From positions 1-28,419 of the forward strand of contig CAZUAH010000138.1 of the NCBI GenBank assembly GCA_964617665.1: 28,419 bases of DNA, read 5' to 3'. A program made the position numbers and the translations under genes. This document shows positions 8,119 through 16,808 of the stretch, piece after piece. Within the stretch, counting starts at the first letter, position 1. The number at the start of each line of letters is the position of its first letter. The notes beneath the pieces were generated by a model. The model was given only the letters and a program-made list of their open reading frames with translations. It was not told where the DNA came from and searched no databases. The DNA is from JADHUC01 sp964617665. GTDB lineage: Bacteria > Planctomycetota > Planctomycetia > Pirellulales > Pirellulaceae.

Positions 8119-11100
8119 CTTGGCTTACAGACTTGCTATCGTCGACGGTGGCACATCGGGTCGGATGGGCTCTGCTGCACTCGTTGTGGCTACTCGCCGT
8201 CATCTGGGCAGCCTGTTCCGTGTTGCTGGTCGCGCTTCGCCATCGGTCGGCGCGAGCGCGATACGTAGTCGCATGCGTAGCGTTGGCGGCCATGTTCGTG
8301 GCTCCGATTGTCACGTACTGGATCGGAGTCAACGATTCGATTGTCGAGACAGGTGCCGACGGCATAAGACGAGATGGCGGCACTGAGTTGCGTTTGGCGG
8401 CGAGCCCAGCCGACGCGGACATGCCGGCCCTCGCTCCCGAGGGCTTGGGCCCGGTGGTCGAGTCCGTTGATGTTGGATCGCCGCCTTTGCAGCGCACACC
8501 GGCCACAGTTGCGCCGTTGGCATCGACGCAGTCGTTGGTCGCCAGATGCCAACAGGTGATATCCCCATGGACGCCGTGGATGGCCCTCGTTTGGCTTTCA
8601 GGCGTCACGTTCTTGTCGTTGTGGAATGTCGGTGGTTGGTTCGTCGCGCGACGGTTGAAGTTCGTCGGTACGATGCCCGCGCCAACGTCGCTGGCGGATC
8701 GTATGAGCGCTCTTGCGGATCGTTTGAGCGTCTCCGTTCCCGTGCGATTGTTGGTGTCGTCACTGACGCAAGTGCCCATAGCGATCGGCTGGTGCAGACC
8801 GATCGTTCTCCTTCCGCTGGCTTGCATTTCGGGAATGTCGACCGGTCAACTCGACGCGATCCTCGCTCATGAACTGGCTCACATCCGGCGCTACGACTAC
8901 GTGGTGAACCTGCTGCAGACGGTTGTCGAAACGCTTCTGTTCTTCCATCCAGCGGTGTGGTGGATCTCACGACGTATTCGAGCCGAGCGCGAACACTGTT
9001 GCGACGATATGGCAGTGGCGGTTTGTGGGAGCCGAGTCGAGTATGCCGAGGCATTGGCCTCGCTGGAACAACAACGAGCGGCCATCGGACCTGCAATGGC
9101 GGCCAGAGACAAACGCGATTACACAGTTCTGGCTCGGGTTCGCCGGATCCTGGGGGTGGCCGCGGACGACGGTGTTCGTCGCACGAGGGTTCTGGGGGGT
9201 GTGCTCAGTGTACTCCTGCTGGTCGTTCTGTATGTGGGATACGTGGCTGTTGCCGCACAGCCCGAGAGAGAATCCGACGAAACGACCGCAACAGAATCGG
9301 CAGAAGTCGAAGACGATATAGTGAAATCGTCCAGCGGCGCCGAGAAACTGGTCGAGCGGATGCGCGGCATGTCCATGCAGGCTAGGCGGCCTCGGTCTGA
9401 CGGACGGCCTGACCCGATCGAAGCACGGCGACTCGAAATCCTGGCCCGATTGCGCGCCCTGGGAGCTAAGGCCGTACCGACTCTGGCTGCAACGCTTCAA
9501 GACGACGATGTTCAAATGCGTCGCAACGCGGCGTTGGTACTCATCGAATTGCGCGGAGAATGGACCGGCAAACGGATCGTCGACACGCGGGCTGCTGTGC
9601 CAGCGCTCATCAAGGCCCTAACCGACCGAGACGCCGACGTACGAGCCTGGTCGGCACACGCGCTTGCAGAGCTTGGCCCCGATGCGGCGGAGGCCGTGCC
9701 GGCGCTGATCAAGCTACTGAAGGATCCATCCGAAGGCCCGCGTAATACTTCAGCGATAGCGCTGGGCGGCATTGGCCCAAGAGCGAGCAAGGCGATACCG
9801 GCTTTGACCAAAGCCCTGGAAGACGAATCGGCCGACCTGCGATCGTTTGCGGCTGCAGCGATCAAGAGGATTCGTGGCGAGAAGCCAGATTCGGCTCGTC
9901 GGCCAGAACACTTGCATTGGAACGTGAAGGGCACGGACGACGTACTATTTGCCTTGGACGACATCGTCCGCTTCGACTGGGAGCGGCAGGTGGTCGAACT
10001 GAAGCGTGAAAAGGCGGTGGACTTGATGGGACTGCAGGGCCCACACGTTGCCAGAGGACGCGAGTTTCAGGCACGCGATGCTGCGGGCGTGCTTTACGAG
10101 GGTCGTGTCATCAGCCCGTCCAGTTCCATCGCCTACGACGGGCCGACCATCATCCATCCGAGTTTCGAATTGTCGCCGCCGTTGTTCGAAATCGCCGCGG
10201 GCTATCCCGGCGCCCTTCGCGAAAACGACCAACGAAGGTTCCATCCAAGACTCCGAACCGCGCTCGAAAAGGCCGGCAAGCTGGCCGTCATATCCGCAGA
10301 CGAAAAGCCATCTCCAATCGTCAAGAAAGGCACGGAATGGGCTGGCGATCGCAACCGACTCATGGTCCGCGCCGAGATCTTCCCAGAGACGTTCCGCATC
10401 GGTGCGGAGGCTCGGGCGCATGTATTCTTCGCTCCTCAACGCAAAGAACCCCTCCCGCAAGATGCGCGTATCGAGATCCATTCGACTCTGACCACAGATG
10501 GCGGAGCGTTCTTCTGCACGACGGATCACTCGATGCGCGATTCCGAGACCTCAGCGACCGTGTTTCACCGGGGCGTCACCGTGTTGCGCTGGCAGCCTTG
10601 GGGTCCCGTCTACGGTGCCGAACAATCGGAGGCCAAGCCCGGCCCCGGAAAAATCCAATTCAAAGTCATCCTGCGTGATGCCGACGGCAAAGCCATCGGC
10701 GAGCACAAGCCTGCGCCTCTTGATGTGACGATCCTCCCACGATCTAACAGACTCTCGGTAGACCAGAAGATCAAAGCGTTGATCGGCGGCGTGCCCGCGG
10801 CCACTCGATACGAAGACATCGAGATCTTCGAGCCGACGCCTGGTGTGGCTGGCGAGTACCGGATTCGAGCGGACGTCAAACGTTTCCCGCTTCCGTCTGG
10901 CCCGACGGTCACGGCCCCGTTTGGCCAGTTGTATTACTTGCCCAAGAAAAACGTCTGCTACATCCAATGGGATCCAGGCGGTGCAAGCACACTGCACTAC
11001 TACGGTCCAATCGAAGGCACGCCTGATGATCTCCTGACAGGCTTGACGTTTGACGACGAAAGCGAAGATCGCATCAATTCGACCAGCACGGACTCACCTC

Positions 11101-12482
11101 CGGTTCCAGCCAAGACCTCTGTTGGTCCGGCAGATGAAGATTCCGCCTCCAGGGCAACGCGTGGAACAGTGTCTGGCGTCGTCACGGATGCGGCCACCGG
11201 AAAACCGGTGTCCGGCGCATACGTAGCCATCGACCGCTCGGGAGACGCTGGTGGATCCAACCTTGGACGTTTCCGTGAACAGGGAATTTACGTCACCGGC
11301 GAAGCCGACACCGAGGGGCGATATGTACTGGAGAATGTAGCGTTCTCCGACCAGCATCCTTTCTATGTCACGTGCCCCGACTACGTTCGACACGAGCAGT
11401 TCGTGGCGGTGTCAAACGCGAAACCGGCGGTTCATGTTGATGTGAGGCTAGAGGCTGGGGCGACTATCGAAGTAACTGCGGTTGACGGTGACAAACGTCC
11501 ATTGACGGGAGAAACCTGGATTCGCCTCGAATCGAAGGCCGGCCCGATCTTCGTCCCGCCGCGCGAGGATTGGCCTCGCACGACAATGCGGACCGAAAAA
11601 GTCAAGGACGGTCGCGCGCGATTCGGCGAATTGCCGGCCGGGGAATACTCGATTGACGTGATGCAAATCGGCCCGTCCGACGATGAACTGCGTTCCATGA
11701 TTCGCGACAAGACGCCCGAAGAGACGAAAGCGGCCCTTTCCACGACGGCCCGCGAGCTTACTTATCATTCGAGTACCAAGTCGGTAACGGTGGGGGCGGG
11801 GGAGAGCATCGTCCGCGAAATGCCGCCTCTGGGACACAAGTCCGAGATCACCATCAACGTCGCGAAGGACCCGTACACGGTTAAGAACCAAGCCTTCGTT
11901 GCGTTCGTCATCAGCCGCGATCCGGGCCGGCTGTTGTGGATCGGCCGCCAATTCTTCCATCCCGAGGACCATCGCCTGGGACGGATTCTTCGTGACGACA
12001 TGGTGCGGATCATATTGGTCCCCGGTCAGTCTTGCCGTCTGCGCAATCTTCCGCCTGGGGACTATGCGGCGTTCGCGTACAGTATGGGGCTCTATCCGAA
12101 CTTCAAATCTCCGGCGATTTTCGCTCGGGCTGTCAAGCTCGAGATTCGCAACGGCGTGACGAAGACCGTCAACATTCCGTGGACCGATCCCGAGGGGCCG
12201 TCTTTTGTTGGCCCTCGGGCCCTGATGGCACTGGACACGCTAGTGCAAGTCCAAGCACGATCCTACTCGGTCGCGGAACTCTGCAGCGTGCTCACGGCAG
12301 CGACTGACTCGCGGGCCAAGTTCCAGACCTCGCCTCCGTCCAAGGACCGAAGCGTAGCGCTCCAGGCGGCTGAACTGTCCATCTGGCAGCTTCTGGAACG
12401 ACTGTATCTTGACCAAGGCTGGGAAGTAGCCGCGGAAAAGGACACCTTCACAATCGCGGCACCGACCGGCACGACAGAGTAG
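8115..12482 (+). CDS. M56 (BlaR1-like) metallopeptidase with HEAT and Ig-like outer domains
   Basis: A 1455-residue membrane protein. The N-terminal 380 residues are an M56 peptidase with membrane segments at about 18-41, 48-68, 152-173 and 358-378. The zinc site is HELAH (His252, Glu253, His256) with a downstream AEREHCCDD (Glu291/Glu293). BlaR1-type proteins use this site to trigger repressor cleavage. After the last membrane segment there is no penicillin-binding domain. Instead come four HEAT-like repeats (about 432-592), an uncharacterised region (600-740), an Ig-like part (745-880), a carboxypeptidase-regulatory-like beta domain (about 1016-1115) and a C-terminal segment (1374-1455) that looks like a short STN/secretin-type domain. 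The ligand is unknown. Translation is coupled to repressor 1 by a 4-bp overlap. Confidence 0.9.
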   Translation: MTWLTDLLSSTVAHRVGWALLHSLWLLAVIWAACSVLLVALRHRSARARYVVACVALAAMFVAPIVTYWIGVNDSIVETGADGIRRDGGTELRLAASPADADMPALAPEGLGPVVESVDVGSPPLQRTPATVAPLASTQSLVARCQQVISPWTPWMALVWLSGVTFLSLWNVGGWFVARRLKFVGTMPAPTSLADRMSALADRLSVSVPVRLLVSSLTQVPIAIGWCRPIVLLPLACISGMSTGQLDAILAHELAHIRRYDYVVNLLQTVVETLLFFHPAVWWISRRIRAEREHCCDDMAVAVCGSRVEYAEALASLEQQRAAIGPAMAARDKRDYTVLARVRRILGVAADDGVRRTRVLGGVLSVLLLVVLYVGYVAVAAQPERESDETTATESAEVEDDIVKSSSGAEKLVERMRGMSMQARRPRSDGRPDPIEARRLEILARLRALGAKAVPTLAATLQDDDVQMRRNAALVLIELRGEWTGKRIVDTRAAVPALIKALTDRDADVRAWSAHALAELGPDAAEAVPALIKLLKDPSEGPRNTSAIALGGIGPRASKAIPALTKALEDESADLRSFAAAAIKRIRGEKPDSARRPEHLHWNVKGTDDVLFALDDIVRFDWERQVVELKREKAVDLMGLQGPHVARGREFQARDAAGVLYEGRVISPSSSIAYDGPTIIHPSFELSPPLFEIAAGYPGALRENDQRRFHPRLRTALEKAGKLAVISADEKPSPIVKKGTEWAGDRNRLMVRAEIFPETFRIGAEARAHVFFAPQRKEPLPQDARIEIHSTLTTDGGAFFCTTDHSMRDSETSATVFHRGVTVLRWQPWGPVYGAEQSEAKPGPGKIQFKVILRDADGKAIGEHKPAPLDVTILPRSNRLSVDQKIKALIGGVPAATRYEDIEIFEPTPGVAGEYRIRADVKRFPLPSGPTVTAPFGQLYYLPKKNVCYIQWDPGGASTLHYYGPIEGTPDDLLTGLTFDDESEDRINSTSTDSPPVPAKTSVGPADEDSASRATRGTVSGVVTDAATGKPVSGAYVAIDRSGDAGGSNLGRFREQGIYVTGEADTEGRYVLENVAFSDQHPFYVTCPDYVRHEQFVAVSNAKPAVHVDVRLEAGATIEVTAVDGDKRPLTGETWIRLESKAGPIFVPPREDWPRTTMRTEKVKDGRARFGELPAGEYSIDVMQIGPSDDELRSMIRDKTPEETKAALSTTARELTYHSSTKSVTVGAGESIVREMPPLGHKSEITINVAKDPYTVKNQAFVAFVISRDPGRLLWIGRQFFHPEDHRLGRILRDDMVRIILVPGQSCRLRNLPPGDYAAFAYSMGLYPNFKSPAIFARAVKLEIRNGVTKTVNIPWTDPEGPSFVGPRALMALDTLVQVQARSYSVAELCSVLTAATDSRAKFQTSPPSKDRSVALQAAELSIWQLLERLYLDQGWEVAAEKDTFTIAAPTGTTE

Positions 12483-12493
12483 TCTTAGGCGAC

Positions 12494-12592
12494 CGGCAGA
12501 TAGGAGTTTACCTGCCTCTCGTAGGCGAGTCTCTCCGAGACTCGCATCAGCGTCTCGGAGAGACGCTGCTACAGGCAAGAACTCATCTGCCG
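12494..12592. repeat. Palindromic element of about 100 bp (REP/MITE-like)
   Basis: Terminal arms CGGCAGAT (12494-12501) and ATCTGCCG (12585-12592) enclose two hairpins. The first is GCGAGTCTC-TCC-GAGACTCGC (12525-12545), the second AGCGTCTC-GGA-GAGACGCT (12549-12567). The two hairpins are near-inverted copies of each other, so the whole element is one long imperfect palindrome. It follows the M56 stop by 11 bp and may act as a terminator or mRNA stabiliser, or be a non-autonomous dispersed repeat. No flanking duplication was identified with confidence. Confidence 0.65.
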
Positions 12593-12728
12593 CTCGCCGT
12601 AACGGTTCGTCGAGAGCCGAGCGCCGGTCCCGGATGTCGGACCTTGTCTTGAGCTACAAGGCATCATACGCTGTCTGTTTGTCAGGCAGGTGGACCAGTT
12701 CGTAAGTGCTCTTCTGTGGAGGATTGAG

Positions 12729-13862
12729 ATGATCCCCATCTATCGATGGCTCTCGTACGGTTTGACGGTTGCAGCCGTTCTCTTGACCGTTCTGGGCCTC
12801 GTTGCGGCGACCGATGCTCAGCAGGAATCCGCTGGCCAGCCTGACAATTCACCAGGGATGGCGCAGAGTCCTGAAGAGAAAACGATCGATGAGTTCGAGG
12901 ATCTGCGAGCCGTGATGCTCCAACGGAAAGGGAAAGACCTCACGACAATGGACCTGCGAAATGTCGACCTTTTCAAGAACACGTTCGACTCGTTTACTGC
13001 GTGGCCGCCAAGAGAGATGCTTCCCAAGGACTTTAATCCAAAACGTGTCCTCCAATGGGGCAAGTGCCCCGGTTTGGGCGTGCGTGAACTCCACGAGCGT
13101 GGTGTGACGGGAAAAGGCGTCCATGTCGCAATCATCGATCAACCTCTCTTGCAGGGCCACCAAGAGTACAAGTCTCAGCTAGTCCAATACACCGCGATCG
13201 ATTGCGAAGAAGTCCCGCCGCAGATGCACGGACCCGCTGTTGCCAGCCTGCTGGTTGGCCGGGAATGTGGCGTCGCTCCCGACGCGAAGCTCCATTTCTG
13301 GGCCGAGCCAAGTTGGAAGCGGGACTTCAAATACCGGTGCGAAGCGGTGGAACAGATCATGGCCCACAACGAAGGAAAACCGAAGGGAGAACAGATCCGC
13401 GTCGTTTCCGTATCGAAGGGCTTCTCCCGAGAGCCGAATCTTGCCCGATGGCAGAAGGTTCTTCAGTTGGCCGAGTCCAAGGGAATCTACGTCATTCACT
13501 GCAGTGCAAACATGCTTGGCGTTGGTTGTCCCGTATTCGAGGACCGAGACGATTCGAACAAGTACCGCCTCTGGTATCACGCAGGAAACCGTCCGGTCGA
13601 CGAACCGCGACTGCTGTATGCCCCGGTCGACAACCGGACCACCGCCCACTGGGAGGCCGACGACGCGTACATCTTCTGGAGCAAAGGCGGACTCAGTTGG
13701 GGCGCACCTTTCATCGCCGGCGTCGCGGCGTTGGGGCTCCAGATGAATCCCGAATTGACCCCGGGAACGATCCGGAAGCATCTCTATGCGACCGGCACCA
13801 CGTTCAACAAGGGCAAGATCATCAATCCGAGGCGGTTTGTGGAGACGGTGATGAACTTGTGA
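12729..13862 (+). CDS. Exported subtilisin-like (S8 family) serine peptidase
   Basis: A 377-residue protein with an export signal (MIPIYRWLSYGLTVAAVLLT, then hydrophobic to about residue 31 and Ala-rich). The S8 catalytic triad can be placed at Asp137 (GKGVHVAIIDQP), His167 (MHGPAVASLLVG) and Ser323 (GGLSWGAPFIAGVAAL). The surroundings are atypical: Asp-Gln-Pro replaces the usual Asp-Thr/Ser-Gly, and Leu-Ser-Trp-Gly-Ala-Pro replaces Thr-Ser-Met-Ala-Ala-Pro. An oxyanion-type Asn may lie in HCSANMLG. A divergent but possibly active peptidase is the best call; a pseudo-enzyme is possible. I chose ATG 12729 for its GTGGAGG site (12716-12722) and signal peptide, over a GTG at 12690. It lies 246 bp past the M56 gene, with the palindrome between, and overlaps the opposing gene by 41 bp. 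Confidence 0.82.
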   Translation: MIPIYRWLSYGLTVAAVLLTVLGLVAATDAQQESAGQPDNSPGMAQSPEEKTIDEFEDLRAVMLQRKGKDLTTMDLRNVDLFKNTFDSFTAWPPREMLPKDFNPKRVLQWGKCPGLGVRELHERGVTGKGVHVAIIDQPLLQGHQEYKSQLVQYTAIDCEEVPPQMHGPAVASLLVGRECGVAPDAKLHFWAEPSWKRDFKYRCEAVEQIMAHNEGKPKGEQIRVVSVSKGFSREPNLARWQKVLQLAESKGIYVIHCSANMLGVGCPVFEDRDDSNKYRLWYHAGNRPVDEPRLLYAPVDNRTTAHWEADDAYIFWSKGGLSWGAPFIAGVAALGLQMNPELTPGTIRKHLYATGTTFNKGKIINPRRFVETVMNL

Positions 13863-14199
13863 TTACACGGCTGACAAGGAACAGAACGCCGGGGATCGCG
13901 AAGAATGGGATCATACCTCCGGGTGGAGTGCCATTGGTCACCATCTCCGTCGCGAAGAAGGATGCGAAACCGCAAGTCGCCAGGATTCCGCCAAAGGTCT
14001 CCCAACGCCACGCGGCCAGAAAGCCGGCCAGCATCATGAACATGCTGGCAGATTCGATCTGAACGGGTACGGGCTGGTCGAGCAGGTTCGGCAGTCCGCC
14101 ATGCCCTACCGCAAACATCGCAAACAAGCCAGAGAGTGCCAACCCCGTAATACGCCCTGTCCAACGGAGGCCGAGTGGTAACCAGTGGTTCTTCGTCAT
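13822..14199 (-). CDS. Small membrane protein, DUF7670-like
   Basis: A 125-residue integral membrane protein with three or four hydrophobic segments: about 16-31 (ITGLALSGLFAMFAVG), 49-62, 68-83 and 94-111. The opening LRWTGRITGLAL and the central AGFLAAWRWETFGGILATCG match the pattern I know as DUF7670, a small membrane family of unknown function. The ATG at 14199 has a good AAGGAG site just upstream on the minus strand. The 3' end overlaps the 3' end of the S8 peptidase gene by 41 bp on the opposite strand. Function cannot be stated. Confidence 0.8.
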   Translation of the reverse strand: MTKNHWLPLGLRWTGRITGLALSGLFAMFAVGHGGLPNLLDQPVPVQIESASMFMMLAGFLAAWRWETFGGILATCGFASFFATEMVTNGTPPGGMIPFFAIPGVLFLVSRVITSSSPSPQTASD

Positions 14200-14453
14200 G
14201 TCAATTCTCCTTACTCTTCCGCCATCTCACTTGTTTTCGTTCTCATCTAGTCACTACGCGAAAAGCTCATCGTCAAGGGCTAATTCACCCTTTGTCTTCG
14301 TCCAGCCGGGACCGCTTGAATATTCGGGACCAAAAGCCGAAAAGTACAATGGGCTGCACTTGAGTTCGGATCCTGAACCGCGACTACGGGTGCGCTGCGC
14401 GCGATGCGAAAGGCCAAGTGGCTCCGTATTTCATGTTTAAGGAAATAGCAAAC

Positions 14454-15203
14454 ATGCCACCAACGAGTTGCACGAAAAGCAGAAGAGTGCGCCGGTTTCA
14501 ACTAGCCGTGGCCGCGATTCTTGTCGCAGTCCTTGCTGCACCCATCGCTTGGCTGATCACCGACTGGTTTCAGGTGCAAAGAGAAAGCGCGGTGGCATCG
14601 GCCGTGGAAAAACTCGGCGGAAGCGTGGCCTGGGCCGGCGACGGCATTGGCTTCCGTTGGCCACGCGGCGGGCGGATCGTATTCGTCTACCTTATGGATA
14701 CCAATGCGACAGACGACGACTTTGCCAAGTTGGCATCCTTGCGACGGCTGCGGGGCGTGTATGCCCGGAACACGGCGATTACCGACGGGGCGCTTGCGCA
14801 TCTTCGAGGGTTGACGAGTCTGGAGAATCTCGAACTCGGCAACACGCAGGTTGGCGACCAGGGGCTCGAACATCTGGCAGGGCTTGCCGCACTGAAGTCG
14901 TTGACCCTGGAAGGGACACAGACCGGCGACGAAGGCGCGGCGCACCTAGCCGGTCTGACTAGAATGCGGTATCTAGACTTGTCCGGAACCCATGTTACCG
15001 ACGATGGAACGGAATACCTGTTGTCGATGCGCGAGTTGGAGCGACTCGAACTCGAAGAGACCGCTATCACGGATCGTGGGTTAATGTGCTTGAAGGGTCT
15101 CAAGGCATCGAGTGGCAGGCTCGAGTTGAGCGGGACGCATGTGACCGATCAGGGATTGGCCGAATTCCGGAAGCAAGCCCCCAACTGGCACGCGAGCCGG
15201 TAA
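14454..15203 (+). CDS. Leucine-rich-repeat protein with N-terminal membrane anchor
   Basis: A 249-residue protein. A basic N-terminus (KSRRVRRFQ) precedes one membrane segment at about 16-36, so the rest is probably outside the cytoplasm. From about residue 90, five LRRs of roughly 24 residues follow, with the pattern TDxGLxHLxGLxxLxxLxLxxTxV (for example LENLELGNTQVGDQGLEHL and MRYLDLSGTHVTDDG), ending near the C-terminus. LRRs of this type bind proteins; the partner is unknown. I chose ATG 14454 for AAGGAA (14439-14444). An ATG at 14433 and a GTG at 14418 lack good sites. The 15235 membrane protein gene follows after 31 bp, probably in one operon. Confidence 0.85.
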   Translation: MPPTSCTKSRRVRRFQLAVAAILVAVLAAPIAWLITDWFQVQRESAVASAVEKLGGSVAWAGDGIGFRWPRGGRIVFVYLMDTNATDDDFAKLASLRRLRGVYARNTAITDGALAHLRGLTSLENLELGNTQVGDQGLEHLAGLAALKSLTLEGTQTGDEGAAHLAGLTRMRYLDLSGTHVTDDGTEYLLSMRELERLELEETAITDRGLMCLKGLKASSGRLELSGTHVTDQGLAEFRKQAPNWHASR

Positions 15204-15234
15204 GCTCGCGCGGCATCTTGGATACAGGCAAGTC

Positions 15235-16230
15235 ATGGACATTGCATCAAACGAACCCAGTCGCCGAACCGGCACCCGCAAGAGGCCTGCGTGGCGGTCC
15301 GTTGCCTGGGTCGTGCTGCTGACTCTGAGCATCCTAGCCGCGTGGGCGAAAGCCGTGCAGAACAAGGAGGCGCGCCAGGCGTACGAAGTGGCCCAGGCCA
15401 AGTGCAAAATGGAGCGTAACAGAAGGTACCCCATCGGGAAGGCGACCAACGACTGGATCCGAGGACTGTTCAGGAACGGCCCTCCGTCCCGGCAGTCACT
15501 TGAGGAGCAACTGAACGGCGGCAAGCCGTTCGTCGCCACAGCAGACAACGAGCGGGATGTGGTGACGTGGGTCGATCCGGCCAGCGGCCGCGAATTTCGG
15601 CTCGAGTTCCGCGGTGATCAATGGACCGGTTGGAGTTCGCATTGGGGAAGCGACGCCAACGTTCCTGAGCCTCGACCTCCGACCGACATACGCAACGACG
15701 CGCGAGAGCAGATCCGCCGTCACGTGAGCGGCTTCGGCCCGCTTTTCTGGGGGCTCTTCTTGCTTGCGCTGATCGTGCTGAGCATCGCGGGTGCCGTGCT
15801 GAATATGGCGAAGCTGCCGGCGTACGCTGCTGCGTTGCGCCCTCACAAGCAAGTGCTCGCAGACGCAGCCTTGGCGTCGGCCATCCTCTGCACTTTGGCC
15901 TGGATGGTGTCGCCACAGTACACGCTCACTTTTCGCGGCGTCACCAGCAACGACAATCTGGCCATCGCGGCCATGATGTTGGCCATCACGATCTCGGTGG
16001 CCGCGTACCAAGCGGCGCGGCGGCGGGTTACGTCGGACCTGCGGCCCTTCCAATTCAGCGTTCGGACGATGCTCATACTGACCACCCTACTGGCCGCGAT
16101 GTTCGCCTTAGCCCCATTCGGTTACGTAGTGGCACTGTTCGCGGCTCCCAGCGCGGTTTGGTATTGGCTTGCCTCGCGGCTGGCACGGGGTGCATCGGTC
16201 GAGCCTGGATCGCTCAGTTCCGAAGCGTGA
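15235..16230 (+). CDS. Multi-pass membrane protein of unknown function
   Basis: A 331-residue membrane protein. One segment lies near the N-terminus (about 21-38). A soluble loop of about 130 residues follows (TWVDPASGREFRLEFRGD is recognisable as beta-rich). The C-terminal half has five or so membrane segments (about 170-190, 210-225, 240-258, 277-295, 297-313). Just before the second last is RPFQFSVRTMLILTTLLA, a form of the FSLRTLL-type motif common in planctomycete membrane proteins, of unknown meaning. It follows the LRR gene by 31 bp with only a weak ribosome-binding site (CAGGCAAG), suggesting co-transcription. Confidence 0.8.
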   Translation: MDIASNEPSRRTGTRKRPAWRSVAWVVLLTLSILAAWAKAVQNKEARQAYEVAQAKCKMERNRRYPIGKATNDWIRGLFRNGPPSRQSLEEQLNGGKPFVATADNERDVVTWVDPASGREFRLEFRGDQWTGWSSHWGSDANVPEPRPPTDIRNDAREQIRRHVSGFGPLFWGLFLLALIVLSIAGAVLNMAKLPAYAAALRPHKQVLADAALASAILCTLAWMVSPQYTLTFRGVTSNDNLAIAAMMLAITISVAAYQAARRRVTSDLRPFQFSVRTMLILTTLLAAMFALAPFGYVVALFAAPSAVWYWLASRLARGASVEPGSLSSEA

Positions 16231-16315
16231 GCTGTGAGACTGCGCATTTTGGCTTCGAATTCTCGGAGCAGCACTATACCTCGAAAACGCAGGACACAGA
16301 CTCGCTACGAATTCA

Positions 16316-16333
16316 TTACGAAAAATTTCGTTG
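16316..16333. promoter_or_regulatory. BlaI-type operator 2a (overlaps -35)
   Basis: Dyad TTACGAA-AAAT-TTCGTTG with core arms ACGAA/TTCGT and a four-base spacer, the same form as operators 1a and 1b. Its right arm overlaps the first bases of the -35 TTGACA. Confidence 0.65.
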
Positions 16334-16358
16334 ACATCCACGAAACTATTCGTATACT
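16331..16358 (+). promoter_or_regulatory. Promoter of repressor/protease operon 2
   Basis: Consensus -35 TTGACA (16331-16336), 16-bp spacer and -10 TATACT (16353-16358), 52 bp upstream of the repressor start. The spacer holds operator 2b, so the design is the same as at operons 1 and 3. Confidence 0.75.
16338..16355. promoter_or_regulatory. BlaI-type operator 2b (in promoter spacer)
   Basis: Core ACGAA-ACTA-TTCGT (16340-16353) fills the spacer and overlaps the first base of the -10. It is 22 bp from operator 2a, about two helical turns. Here the second site lies upstream, not downstream as at operon 1. Confidence 0.65.
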
Positions 16359-16409
16359 ACGTTCGTCTTCACTGAATGAGGCGAAATCCATAGCGCAGGA
16401 AACACCACC

Positions 16410-16808
16410 ATGGCCAACAGGAAGCTCCCCAAGACCCCTCGTCCAACGGAGGCGGAACTGGAAATCCTTCGCGTCCTTTGGCAACGAGGGTCATGTACTG
16501 TGCGCGAGGTCCAAGAGGTGCTCAACGCGCAAAAGCCTACCGGCTACACCACCGTGTTGAAGCTGATGCAAATCATGACGGAAAAGGGGCTGCTGCTGCG
16601 CGACGAAAGCCAACGGACGCACGTTTACCGTTCACGTGTACCGGCCGAGAAGACGCAGCAGCAATTGGTAGCCGATCTGCTCGATCGCGCATTCGAAGGT
16701 TCAGCCGACCAACTGGTGATGCACGCGCTTAGTGCGAAACCGGTCTCGACGGAAGAACTGGACAAGATCCGAACACTTCTGGATAGACTTGAGGGGGAAC
16801 GTCAATGA
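16410..16808 (+). CDS. BlaI/MecI/CopY-family repressor 2
   Basis: A 132-residue winged helix-turn-helix repressor. TEAELEILRVLW (helix 1), TVREVQEVL (helix 2), GYTTVLKLMQIMTEKGLL (recognition helix, with Leu50 where repressor 1 has Leu47) and the wing RTHVYRSRV are clear. The C-terminal half carries AFEGSADQLVMHALSA, the counterpart of AFGGSAKKLV in the other two. It is the most divergent of the three, yet its promoter has the same ACGAA/TTCGT half-sites as operon 1, so cross-regulation is possible. AGGA (16397-16400) precedes the ATG. The stop overlaps the M56 start (ATGA). Confidence 0.93.
   Translation: MANRKLPKTPRPTEAELEILRVLWQRGSCTVREVQEVLNAQKPTGYTTVLKLMQIMTEKGLLLRDESQRTHVYRSRVPAEKTQQQLVADLLDRAFEGSADQLVMHALSAKPVSTEELDKIRTLLDRLEGERQ

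Noticed and set aside
7729..12482. Beta-lactam resistance system (blaI/blaR1)
   Set aside because: The repressor and protease domains fit, but there is no penicillin-binding sensor domain and no beta-lactamase gene, so a resistance role is not supported.
16307..16322. A further ACGAA half-site upstream of operator 2a
   Set aside because: The matching right half at N4 is absent (TTACG instead of TTCGT), so it is a lone half-site.
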